A stretch of DNA of 13,185 nt from CAYXWM01 sp964468805 (GCA_964468805.1 CAYXWM010000063.1:1-13185), one strand, 5' to 3'; shown: positions 5,475 through 12,836, counted from the first letter of the stretch. The notes: a model not told the origin generated them from the sequence alone. Program-made: numbers and translations.

Positions 5475-7988
5475 GTGAGATTTAAAAAAGTGGGTAACAA
5501 ACTGTTTTTTATTTCATTATTAAGTATACTATTAACCACAGCTATCTCCGTAACTATAATGCTAAACGGAAACATGCGAGTCATAGACAGAATCTTGGAG
5601 CATGATACCGCCGTTGCCATGAATGCTATTCTTAACGAAACCAACAGCATGAAAGAATCATCCTTGGAAGTTGCAAAACGCTTGGCGGATGACAACCGGA
5701 TAAAAAACGCTATGCAATACGGCATGATATCCGGGTTGAAAGAGACAGCAAAAAGTATTTTGGCAGAAACAATTAACGACACCGATTTCTTAACCATAAC
5801 CGATACTGCCGGTGATGTTGTGGTCAGAACCCACAGCGACAAGGCAGGAGACTCTATTTTGTATCAACAAAATATTACTTCTGCTTTAAACGGCGTAAGC
5901 GAGTCTTATATTGAACCTGGAACGGAAGTAAAACTTTCGGTACGCTCATCTTCACCCATTATAGCAACCAACGGTAAAATCCTGGGCGTTGTGTCTACCG
6001 GATATAAACTGGACAATCCCAATTTTGTGGATAATTTAAAGCGTTCCACCGGTTGCGAAATAACCGTTGCTCTCAAAGACGAACGAATCAATACCACCAT
6101 AACTAAGGAGGGCGAACGACAAATCGGCACCAAGCTTAACGAAGATATAGCCGACATCGTTCTTAATCAAAAACAGGATTACTATGCTGAAGCGGATATT
6201 TTGGGCAATAAATACTATACATCGTATAAACCCATTATCAGCGAAAACGGCGAAGCTATAGGGGTTTATTTCGCCGGAAAACCCATAGACGATATTCTGG
6301 CTTCCGTTACATATAATACGATTTTAGTTCTGTGTACCATTACGATTGTAGGTATAGGTATGCTGATTTTAAACCGATATTTATGCAAAAGAATGATCGT
6401 TAATCAAGTAGTTAATATTTCTCATGCAGCAGCGGAACTTTCCAACGGTAACATAAATATCAACATTCCTCATACCAACTCCATAGACGAAATCGGACAA
6501 TTATCCGTAGGCATATCAAACATGTTAACCGTTTTACGTAAGCTTATTGATGACTTGAAATCTATGTTGGAGTCCCATAAAAACGGTGAAACCGGTGCAA
6601 GAATAGACGTTTTCCTTTACCAAGGAAGTTTTCGAGATGTAGCCGTGGGAATTAATCAAATGGCAGAAGATTATATAGAGGACAGCCGGCTGTTGTTGGA
6701 TTGTCTATCAAACTTCGCACAGGGCAACTTTGACGTTCAGTTAAAGCAATACCCCGGCGAAAAACATCAAACCAATCTCGCGGTAGAACAAGTTCGAGCA
6801 AACCTAAAAGACGTAAGCCGTCAAATTAACCTTATTCTGGAACACGCCTTAAACGGCGAGCTTTCTCAACGGGCTGATATATCTGAACTTTCCGGAGAAT
6901 GGAGACATATTTTATCAAGCCTTAACAGTCTGCTCCAAGCTATAACCGACCCTATTCAAGAAGCCGCTCCTATTTTGGACAATATCGCAAACGGACACTT
7001 TAATCAACGAGTAAAAGGCAACTATAAAGGTGTTTTCGCACTTATTAAAAATTCGTTAAATTCAACCGCAGATGCTCTTGCCTCTTACTGTGTTGAGATT
7101 AACAAAACTTTGGAAAACATGGTCAACAACAATTTTGATCAAGAAATCCAAGGCAATTTTAAGGGCGAGTTTGCCGGGATTAAAAATTCCGTCAATGCAC
7201 TTATAGACAAATTCAACGATATAATCCAAGGAATGCAGACCGCCTCCATAGAAGTACTTCAAGGAGCTTCCGATATATCCAAATCAAGCATGATACTGGC
7301 TCAAGGATCCACGCAACAGGCTAAAACCATAGAGGGATTGGGTTTGTCCTTAGAAAGTTTAAACAGTAAAGTCCGAGAAAACGCCAATAAAGCGTCTATG
7401 GCAAGCGAATTGGCAGACAACTCAAAAGCAAACGCAAAAGACGGCAATCGTTGTATGAAGGAAATGTTGCAATCAATGAGTGCAATTAACGAAGCTGCCG
7501 AAAATATAGCAACTATTCTAAAGGCTATAGACGACATAGCTTTCCAAACAAACCTACTGGCTCTGAACGCCGCCGTTGAGGCTTCCAGAGCAGGAGAATT
7601 CGGCAAAGGTTTTGCTGTAGTCGCTGACGAAGTTCGTAACTTAGCTTCCAAAAGCCAAGTCGCCTCCAAAGAAAGCAATGAATTTATATACGACACCTTC
7701 GAAAAAATACGAGACGGTGAAAAAGCCGCAAAAAATACCGCCGCTTCTCTAAAACAAATAGTTAAGGATATAGAAGATGTTTCCGCCTATGTTTCGGATA
7801 TTGCCGTGGAATCCAAAAATCAGGCAGAATCTTTGTCACAAATCAGCCTTGGTGTTACCGATATTTCGGGCGTGGTTCAAAACAACACTGCAATTTCCGA
7901 AGAATCTGCCTCTACGGCACAACAGCTTAACAGCCAAGCCGAAACCATGAATCAGATTACAAATATTTATAAAATTAAAAGATTATAA
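5475..7988 (+). CDS. Methyl-accepting chemotaxis protein with Cache-type sensor and tandem HAMP-like modules
   Basis: An 837-residue membrane chemoreceptor. Transmembrane segment 1 (about residues 10-31) is followed by an extracellular Cache-like ligand-binding domain (about 35-278; note FLTITDTAGDVVVRTHSDKAG and GVVSTGYKLDNP) and transmembrane segment 2 (about 281-303). A cytoplasmic HAMP domain follows (SNGNININIP near 323-332), then further HAMP-like modules at an even ~45-residue period (hydrophobic anchor at 327, 373, 419, 463, 509, 554). The signalling domain has the conserved hairpin tip DIAFQTNLLALNAAVEASRAGE (about 688-709) and GFAVVADEVRNLA, which contacts CheA/CheW. There is no CheR-binding pentapeptide at the C-terminus. 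The GTG start follows AAAGAGGTG at 5461-5469 with ideal spacing. Promoter and terminator make it a single-gene unit, and the whole unit is flanked by inverted repeat copies A and B. The ligand is unknown. Confidence 0.93.
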   Translation: MRFKKVGNKLFFISLLSILLTTAISVTIMLNGNMRVIDRILEHDTAVAMNAILNETNSMKESSLEVAKRLADDNRIKNAMQYGMISGLKETAKSILAETINDTDFLTITDTAGDVVVRTHSDKAGDSILYQQNITSALNGVSESYIEPGTEVKLSVRSSSPIIATNGKILGVVSTGYKLDNPNFVDNLKRSTGCEITVALKDERINTTITKEGERQIGTKLNEDIADIVLNQKQDYYAEADILGNKYYTSYKPIISENGEAIGVYFAGKPIDDILASVTYNTILVLCTITIVGIGMLILNRYLCKRMIVNQVVNISHAAAELSNGNININIPHTNSIDEIGQLSVGISNMLTVLRKLIDDLKSMLESHKNGETGARIDVFLYQGSFRDVAVGINQMAEDYIEDSRLLLDCLSNFAQGNFDVQLKQYPGEKHQTNLAVEQVRANLKDVSRQINLILEHALNGELSQRADISELSGEWRHILSSLNSLLQAITDPIQEAAPILDNIANGHFNQRVKGNYKGVFALIKNSLNSTADALASYCVEINKTLENMVNNNFDQEIQGNFKGEFAGIKNSVNALIDKFNDIIQGMQTASIEVLQGASDISKSSMILAQGSTQQAKTIEGLGLSLESLNSKVRENANKASMASELADNSKANAKDGNRCMKEMLQSMSAINEAAENIATILKAIDDIAFQTNLLALNAAVEASRAGEFGKGFAVVADEVRNLASKSQVASKESNEFIYDTFEKIRDGEKAAKNTAASLKQIVKDIEDVSAYVSDIAVESKNQAESLSQISLGVTDISGVVQNNTAISEESASTAQQLNSQAETMNQITNIYKIKRL

Positions 7989-7994
7989 ACTTAG

Positions 7995-8036
7995 GGAGAG
8001 AACCTTCTGACAAAAAAGTTCTCTCCTTTATTTTTT
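7995..8036 (+). terminator. Intrinsic terminator of the chemoreceptor gene
   Basis: GGAGAGAAC (7995-8003) pairs perfectly with GTTCTCTCC (8018-8026), followed by TTTATTTTTT. It lies seven bases past the stop codon: a classical intrinsic terminator. Confidence 0.9.
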
Positions 8037-8152
8037 GAACACAAAACCCCAATAACCAAAGATTGTATCTTATAGTAAATTAACTTTAAAATTAGATACA
8101 CGATTTTATATTCGGCTTTTTTGGAAAGAGGGAGTTTGATGGAGAACTACTA

Positions 8153-8257
8153 TATAATGATTCCATTTTAAGCAGAGGACATAAATAATTGATTTTTTCC
8201 AACGGTTCAAGGAAAGAACGATTATTTTCGTCCTTCATCTTATTTGGAATTAGTATA
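8153..8257 (-). repeat. MITE-like repeat, copy B (inverted relative to copy A)
   Basis: A 105-bp element whose reverse complement aligns with copy A over its full length: about seven mismatches plus one 8-base length difference. Terminal inverted repeats TATAATGATTCC and GGAATTAGTATA match with two mismatches. In this copy the longer variable part can form its own small hairpin (AGGACGA with TCGTTCT, one G-U pair, read on the minus strand). The right edge lies only 5 bases from the -35 box of the SDR promoter, so this copy forms the immediate upstream context of that promoter. Confidence 0.8.
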
Positions 8258-8262
8258 ACAGC

Positions 8263-8291
8263 TTGACAATCCCAAATTATAGACATATGAT
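8263..8291 (+). promoter_or_regulatory. Strong sigma-A-type promoter of the SDR-Dabb operon
   Basis: A perfect -35 TTGACA (8263-8268), a 17-base spacer and TATGAT (8286-8291, one mismatch). Transcription is expected to start near 8298, about 24 bases before the SDR start codon. Confidence 0.75.
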
Positions 8292-8321
8292 TAGTGAAAA
8301 TAAAAACAGGATGGTTAGCAG

Positions 8322-9041
8322 ATGGACTTTACAGGTAAAGTTGTAGTTATAACCGGCGGTTCCAACGGTATAGGTAAATGCTTGACCGAAGAATTTCGCA
8401 AAGCCGGTGCAAAAACAGCGGTAATCGATATTAGCGATAATCCCGTTGATTGCGACCTTTTTTTCAAGGGCGACATTGCAGATGAAGATACCTTAAAAAA
8501 TTTCAGCTCAAGGGTTACGGAAGCCTTTGAAAAGGTGGATATTCTCATAAATAACGCCTGTATAAGCAAGGGCGGTATCAGAGATTGCGACTATAAAGAT
8601 TTCTTATACATTCAACAAATAGGTGTGGTTGCTCCTTTTATGCTGACCAAGCTGTTTCTTCCCTATTTCAGTGAAAACGCTTCGGTTATTAATATAGCCT
8701 CCACCAGAGCCTTTCAATCCCAGCCGAACACCGAAAGCTATACGGCGGCAAAAGGCGGAATTGTCGCCCTAACCCACGGACTGGCGGTCAGTTTGTCCGG
8801 AAAGGTTCGAGTTAACTGCATTTCACCGGGTTGGATAGATACCTTGGATTACCCCTTTTCACCGGAGGACAATTCCCAGCATCCTGCCGGTCGTGTGGGT
8901 AAACCCATAGACATAGCTAAAACCGCCATGTTTTTGGCAGGCTCAACCTTTATTACCGGCGAAAACATCATGGTTGACGGCGGCATGAGCAAGCTTATGA
9001 TATATCACAATGACAACAATTGGAGGTTAGAAAATGATTAA
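8322..9041 (+). CDS. Short-chain dehydrogenase/reductase (SDR) family oxidoreductase
   Basis: A 239-residue classical SDR: a cytoplasmic NAD(P)-dependent oxidoreductase with a Rossmann fold. The cofactor-binding loop TGGSNGIG is at 11-18, and Asp36 at the end of the second strand (AVIDI) suggests NAD(H) preference. The usual NNAG motif reads NNAC (77-80). The catalytic residues are Ser127 (NIAST), Tyr140 and Lys144 (SYTAAKG), in the standard 13- and 4-residue spacing. SPGWIDT and the C-terminal FITGENIMVDGGM complete the family signature. The substrate is unknown; sugar or alcohol oxidation is typical but not shown. ATG 8322 is preceded by AGGATGG at 8308-8314. The stop overlaps the Dabb gene by 8 bp, making a two-gene operon from the strong promoter at 8263-8291 to the terminator at 9340-9375. 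Confidence 0.92.
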   Translation: MDFTGKVVVITGGSNGIGKCLTEEFRKAGAKTAVIDISDNPVDCDLFFKGDIADEDTLKNFSSRVTEAFEKVDILINNACISKGGIRDCDYKDFLYIQQIGVVAPFMLTKLFLPYFSENASVINIASTRAFQSQPNTESYTAAKGGIVALTHGLAVSLSGKVRVNCISPGWIDTLDYPFSPEDNSQHPAGRVGKPIDIAKTAMFLAGSTFITGENIMVDGGMSKLMIYHNDNNWRLEND

Positions 9042-9324
9042 ACATATTGTAATGTGGAGATTAAAAGAGGAAAACAAAGAAGAAAACGCCAAGCAAATGA
9101 AAATCAAGCTTGAAGCACTTATTAATCATGTTCCCCAAATTAAAAAAATTGAAGTTGGCATAGACTTCAACAAATCCGATCAGGCTTTTGACGTGGTTCT
9201 CTACTCCGAGTTTGAAACAGCCGAGGACTTGGACGCATATCAAGAAGATCCCATTCACAAAGAAGCCGCCGCTTTTGTAAAGCAAGTAGTAACTCAAAGA
9301 GCAGTTGTGGATTACGAGGCGTAA
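9034..9324 (+). CDS. Dabb (stress-responsive A/B barrel) domain protein
   Basis: A 96-residue single-domain protein beginning MIKHIVMWRLKEE, the hallmark first strand of the Dabb family, with VGIDFNKSDQAFDVVLYSEFE and an ending around VVTQRAVVDYEA. The family folds as a dimeric ferredoxin-like alpha/beta barrel. Some plant and actinobacterial relatives are stress-induced or catalyse cyclisation/enzymatic steps, but most bacterial members have no assigned function. A near-perfect GGAGG (9022-9026) inside the 3' end of the SDR gene, seven bases before the ATG, and the 8-bp gene overlap show translational coupling. The partnership with the SDR suggests a shared pathway, possibly a small-molecule oxidation/cyclisation or catabolic step; this is inference. 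Confidence 0.9.
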   Translation: MIKHIVMWRLKEENKEENAKQMKIKLEALINHVPQIKKIEVGIDFNKSDQAFDVVLYSEFETAEDLDAYQEDPIHKEAAAFVKQVVTQRAVVDYEA

Positions 9325-9339
9325 TTGAATATATAGACA

Positions 9340-9375
9340 AAAAAGGGTGTATGCTTTTCATACGCCCTTTTTATT
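9340..9375 (+). terminator. Intrinsic terminator of the SDR-Dabb operon
   Basis: AAAAAGGGTGTATG (9340-9353) pairs with CATACGCCCTTTTT (9359-9372) with one G-U pair, loop CTTTT, then ATT. The A-run before and T-run after make it likely to work in both directions. Confidence 0.9.
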
Positions 9376-9399
9376 GCCCATAAGTTATATGCTTCACGG

Positions 9400-9440
9400 T
9401 TGAACTACCGTAAAAATTAGTGTAAAATTTAATGCATTAA
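9400..9440 (+). promoter_or_regulatory. Probable promoter of rarA with nearby palindromes
   Basis: TTGAAC (9400-9405), 17 bases, TAAAAT (9423-9428). The -35 box lies between short inverted arms ACGGT/ACCGT (9396-9400 and 9407-9411), and a perfect 12-bp palindrome TTAATGCATTAA (9429-9440) covers the expected start site. Either could bind a regulator; both are short enough to be chance in AT-rich DNA. Confidence 0.45.
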
Positions 9441-9476
9441 CCCGGAATTAATCCTCTGATTTTTAGGTGATGATAA

Positions 9477-10793
9477 ATGGAACAGAGAACTTTGTTTGAA
9501 GTGAATGCAAAAAATATACCTTTGGCAAGCAGATTGCGTCCTACCGACTTGGATAACTACTTGGGTCAGCAACATCTGCTGGGTAAAGGAAAAATCCTCA
9601 GGCAACTTATAGAGCAGGACCTGATTTGCTCCATGATTTTTTGGGGACCTCCGGGCACGGGAAAAACCACTCTGGCAAAAATCATAGCCAATAAAACCAA
9701 GGCAAAATTTATTGATTTCAGTGCCACAAACAACGGAATTAAAGAAATCAGAACCATAATGACACAGGCAGAACATAATCTTGCCTTCGGAGAAAAGACT
9801 ATTATCTTCATAGATGAGATTCACCGCTTCAACAAGGCTCAACAGGATGCGTTTTTACCATTTGTGGAAAACGGAAGCATTACTTTGATAGGCGCCACCA
9901 CGGAAAACCCGTCCTTTGAGATAAATTCCGCTTTATTGTCACGCTGTAAGGTTTTTGTTTTAAAATCCCTAACTGCCGACGACCTTGTGCAAATAACTCA
10001 AAGGGCTTTGTCCCATTACAAAGAAGCTTACAAACTTGAAATAGATATAAGCAGAGAATTAATGTTTTCCGTTGCCTCCTTTGCCAACGGAGACGCCAGA
10101 ACCCTGTTAAATACCCTTGATATGATAGTCAACAGCATAGGTACGCTAAATTCAAAGGTTACCGTTACCGAAGAAATCGTTGGGCAATGTATCAGTAAAA
10201 AATTCCTTATGTACGATAAAAACGGCGAAGAACATTACAACTTAATCTCCGCATTGCATAAATCCATGAGAAACAGCGATGCCGACGCCGCCGTTTATTG
10301 GTTGGCGAGAATGTTGGAGGGCGGCGAAGACCCCTTATATATTGCCCGGCGTGTGGTACGCTTTGCAAGCGAAGATATAGGCATGGCAAACAGTCAAGCT
10401 TTGGAGGTTGCCGTTGCCGCCTTTCATGCCTGTCATTTTATCGGGGTTCCTGAATGCAACGTACACTTAACCCATGCGGTGGTATTTTGCTCTCTTGCTC
10501 CCAAGTCCAACGCTCTTTACCTTGCATACAAAAAAGCCCGCAACGATGCCTTAAAAACCATAGCCGAACCTGTTCCCTTGGTAATTCGTAATGCTCCAAC
10601 CAAACTTATGAAGGATTTGGATTACGGCAAGGATTATCAATATGCTCATGACACAGAAAATAAGGTAGCAAATATGCAATGCCTACCCGACAATTTGTTG
10701 GGCAGTAAATATTATTTGCCCACAAACCAAGGAAAAGAGTTAAAAATAAAAAAGTGGATGGAGGAGTTGGAGGCTTTAAGAAATATGAGTTGA
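9477..10793 (+). CDS. rarA: Replication-associated recombination protein RarA (MgsA), AAA+ ATPase
   Basis: A 438-residue cytoplasmic AAA+ ATPase related to clamp-loader subunits and RuvB, which acts at stalled replication forks (WRNIP1/Mgs1 family; YrvN in B. subtilis). The N-terminus has LASRLRPTDLDNYLGQQHLLG. Walker A is GPPGTGKT (57-64), Walker B is IIFIDE (109-114) followed by IHRFNKAQQDAFLPFVE, sensor 1 is LIGATTENPSFE, and the arginine finger is LLSRCKV (Arg156). The C-terminal half carries the family's tetramerisation region: ALHKSMRNSDADAAVYWLARM, EDPLYIARRVVRFASEDIG and KLMKDLDYGKDYQYAHD. The length is normal for the family (~440). ATG 9477 follows AGGTGATG at 9465-9472. It is probably a single gene, with its own promoter upstream. 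Confidence 0.95.
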   Translation: MEQRTLFEVNAKNIPLASRLRPTDLDNYLGQQHLLGKGKILRQLIEQDLICSMIFWGPPGTGKTTLAKIIANKTKAKFIDFSATNNGIKEIRTIMTQAEHNLAFGEKTIIFIDEIHRFNKAQQDAFLPFVENGSITLIGATTENPSFEINSALLSRCKVFVLKSLTADDLVQITQRALSHYKEAYKLEIDISRELMFSVASFANGDARTLLNTLDMIVNSIGTLNSKVTVTEEIVGQCISKKFLMYDKNGEEHYNLISALHKSMRNSDADAAVYWLARMLEGGEDPLYIARRVVRFASEDIGMANSQALEVAVAAFHACHFIGVPECNVHLTHAVVFCSLAPKSNALYLAYKKARNDALKTIAEPVPLVIRNAPTKLMKDLDYGKDYQYAHDTENKVANMQCLPDNLLGSKYYLPTNQGKELKIKKWMEELEALRNMS

Positions 10794-10839
10794 TTTCCGG
10801 CCATACCAAAGCCGTAATTTTCCGTTCCGAAGTAATCAA
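10790..10839 (+). terminator. Weak candidate terminator after rarA
   Basis: TTGATT (10790-10795) can pair with AATCAA (10834-10839), with a smaller CGGC/GCCG hairpin inside (10798-10801 and 10811-10814). It is followed by TTAAAAAGACTTTTT. Pairing is interrupted and the outer arm includes the rarA stop codon, so this is a tentative call. Confidence 0.25.
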
Positions 10840-10925
10840 TTAAAAAGACTTTTTGTTGCTTTTCTAAGTGATATATAGTAAATTATGATAACCAACAAAA
10901 ATACAGCCGAGAAAGGATTTTTAAA

Positions 10926-11939
10926 ATGTCTGACAATTTAAAAGAATTTATTAAAGGTTTACCCAAAGCGGAACTCCATCTGCATTTGGAAGGCTCGTTG
11001 GAGCCGGAGTTAAAGCTTACTCTTGCTCAAAAAAACGGTATTGATATAGGTCAAACCACCATAGAAGAAGTAAGGGCTTCTTATCAATTCGATTCACTTA
11101 CCTCATTTTTAAACGTTTATTATCCTGCAATGAATGTTTTGCAAGACGAGGACGATTTCTATGCATTAGCCATGGATTATCTGAAAAGAGCAAAGGAAAA
11201 CAACGTAAAATATGTGGAATTGTTCTTTGACCCTCAAGCACATACCTCCAGAGGAGTGCCCTTTAAAACCGTAATCAACGGCTATTACAGAGCTGTGGAA
11301 GAAAGCGGAACTTTGGGCATAGAATCCAACCTTATAATGTGCTTTTTAAGAGATATGTCCTTGGAATCTGCCTTGGAAACATATAAAGAAGCCTTACCTT
11401 ACAAAGACGAGATTTTGGGAATAGGTTTGGATTCAGACGAAAGAAACAATCCTCCGCAAAAATTTGCAGAAGTATTTGCAATGGCAAAAAAAGACGGTTT
11501 CCATATCACCATGCACTGTGACGTTGACCAAGAAAACTCCATACTCCATATAGAACAGGCTCTTATGGAATTGGGCACAGAACGCCTCGACCACGGAACA
11601 AACATTGTTGAAAATCCCAAATTGGTTGAATATATTAAGGAAAATAACATAGGCTTAACCTGTTGCCCCGTTTCCAACAGCTTTGTGGTTGATGATATGA
11701 AGGGCAAAGAAATAGTGGAATTACTGCATAAAGGTATTAAAGTCACCGTAAATTCCGATGACCCGGCTTATTTCCAAAGCTATATTTCTGATGATATGTA
11801 TGCACTTGCAACCAAATACAACCTTTCCAAAGAAGATTTGGTTCAGCTTGCTAAAAACGCCTTTGAAATTGCTTGGATTTCAGACGAAAAGAAAAAGGCT
11901 TACGTGAAAATGGTGGATGATTACGCCGCCCAAGCTTAA
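10926..11939 (+). CDS. Adenosine/adenine deaminase family protein, atypical catalytic motif
   Basis: A 337-residue metal-dependent TIM-barrel deaminase of the adenosine deaminase family. Zinc ligands are visible as HLHLEG (His18, His20), His197, and the Asp278-Asp279 pair in VNSDDPAYF; His223 lies in LDHGT. PKAELHLHLEGSLEPEL, VELFFDPQAHTSRGV, SNSFVVDDM and NSDDPAYF resemble the adenine-deaminase branch (Aah1-like) more than true adenosine deaminases, so hydrolysis of adenine or a related 6-aminopurine in purine salvage is likely. Oddly, the family's HAGE motif reads HCDV (197-200), so the usual catalytic glutamate is not at its normal place. The start has AAAGGA at 10912-10917 with 8-base spacing; only a weak promoter (TTGCTT 10856-10861, TAAATT 10879-10884) is seen. 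It is a single gene closed by the terminator at 11950-11994. The exact substrate is uncertain. Confidence 0.85.
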   Translation: MSDNLKEFIKGLPKAELHLHLEGSLEPELKLTLAQKNGIDIGQTTIEEVRASYQFDSLTSFLNVYYPAMNVLQDEDDFYALAMDYLKRAKENNVKYVELFFDPQAHTSRGVPFKTVINGYYRAVEESGTLGIESNLIMCFLRDMSLESALETYKEALPYKDEILGIGLDSDERNNPPQKFAEVFAMAKKDGFHITMHCDVDQENSILHIEQALMELGTERLDHGTNIVENPKLVEYIKENNIGLTCCPVSNSFVVDDMKGKEIVELLHKGIKVTVNSDDPAYFQSYISDDMYALATKYNLSKEDLVQLAKNAFEIAWISDEKKKAYVKMVDDYAAQA

Positions 11940-11949
11940 TTAACATAAT

Positions 11950-11994
11950 AAAACCAAGATTCCGGATAAGTTTCGGGAGCCTTGGTTTTTTTTT
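11950..11994. terminator. Bidirectional intrinsic terminator between convergent genes
   Basis: AAAACCAAG (11950-11958) pairs with CTTGGTTTT (11981-11989), with inner TTCCG/CGGGA pairing, followed by nine T in all on the + strand. On the - strand the stem is followed by TTTTATTATG, so it can also end the zinc-ribbon gene coming from the right. Confidence 0.9.
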
Positions 11995-12005
11995 GTTTGC
12001 TTATA

Positions 12006-12779
12006 TTAATCTGTATGTAACTTGTAATAGCCATTAGGATATAAACGGCCGTTGTATATAAGGTTTACTACATCGATTTTTAAGCTTGGATAACTGTACT
12101 TTATCAAATCCCCTTCTCGTTCATATTCATGTTCAAACTCTTTGCCGTCTTTAAAAATGAACTTAAATTTCCCATCCTTGCTAAATTCCATGTTATATAC
12201 ATTCATATCTTTATCTTCCGCAACCCCCTTTAGGCTTGCATCAAAATGTTTACCGGCGGGAATTTCTCCTTCGAGATAGTAAGAAGTATTAATCAGATAT
12301 TCACCGTTATTAACATATTCGAAAACAAATTCTTTGCCTTCGTCTTCTCCTACACCTTCAATAATAATCTTGGAGGAAGACACCCTGTAATTATGTTCTA
12401 TTTCCTTATAAAAACTTTCTCCATAGGGCAAATAATAATATACCAAAGTTCCCATGTTGTTTACAGGTTTTTCACACATCAAGAATTCTTGTTGGGATTG
12501 AAAACTAATGTATTTTCCCTCCGGTTCAGGGGACCCTTTAAAAACAAATACAAATACACAAGCCAAAACCGCCAAACCTACCAAAGATAATATCAATGTC
12601 ATAGGTTTTATTTTTTTGGCTTTTACCGGAATGGGAGGTGTTGATTCTTGTTGATTAAAGTTACCCTGAGTTGTTTCAGGAATGATTACCGTGGCACCCG
12701 TTTCTCCACAACTACTCCCACAATTATTGCAAAACTTAGCATGGTCCGGAATTTCTGTTCCGCAATTTCCGCAATACAC
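12006..12779 (-). CDS. Zinc-ribbon single-pass membrane protein of unknown function
   Basis: A 257-residue protein with an N-terminal zinc ribbon (CGNCG and CNNCG; Cys3, 6, 17, 20). A Pro/Gln/Ser-rich linker (30-57) is followed by one transmembrane helix (about 61-80) preceded by KAKKIK. By the positive-inside rule the zinc ribbon is cytoplasmic and the ~175-residue remainder extracellular. The outer part is rich in charged residues, aromatic residues and short beta-like segments (for example GKFKFIFKDGKEFEHEYE), reminiscent of secreted beta-rich domains of Firmicutes, but I do not recognise a named family. The GTG start is preceded on its strand by GGGTGAG about 4-5 bases away. A promoter lies at 12837-12865, and the terminator shared with the deaminase gene ends it. 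A sensing or cell-surface role is possible but unproven. Confidence 0.85.
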   Translation of the reverse strand: MYCGNCGTEIPDHAKFCNNCGSSCGETGATVIIPETTQGNFNQQESTPPIPVKAKKIKPMTLILSLVGLAVLACVFVFVFKGSPEPEGKYISFQSQQEFLMCEKPVNNMGTLVYYYLPYGESFYKEIEHNYRVSSSKIIIEGVGEDEGKEFVFEYVNNGEYLINTSYYLEGEIPAGKHFDASLKGVAEDKDMNVYNMEFSKDGKFKFIFKDGKEFEHEYEREGDLIKYSYPSLKIDVVNLIYNGRLYPNGYYKLHTD

Positions 12780-12836
12780 TTTAACTCACCCGCATTTAGT
12801 AATACTTACACTAAACCCTTTCTATGCTTTTATACA

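Larger units (their letters stand above)
7989..8321. other. Intergenic spacer chemoreceptor gene-SDR gene
   Basis: A 333-base stretch without a gene. It contains the chemoreceptor terminator (7995-8036), a 7-bp inverted repeat TGTATCT/AGATACA (8064-8070 and 8094-8100) around an AT-rich loop, a stretch of ~50 bases with nothing recognisable, repeat copy B (8153-8257), and the SDR promoter (8263-8291). The 64-codon minus-strand frame here (8092-8286) only reads through the repeat and is not supported. Confidence 0.6.

Noticed and set aside
5426..5842. 138-codon minus-strand frame over the start of the chemoreceptor gene
   Set aside because: Antisense of a supported gene with promoter and ribosome site; no recognisable protein.
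9429..9842. 137-codon minus-strand frame over the 5' end of rarA
   Set aside because: Antisense shadow of a well-conserved coding sequence; the rarA frame carries all family motifs.
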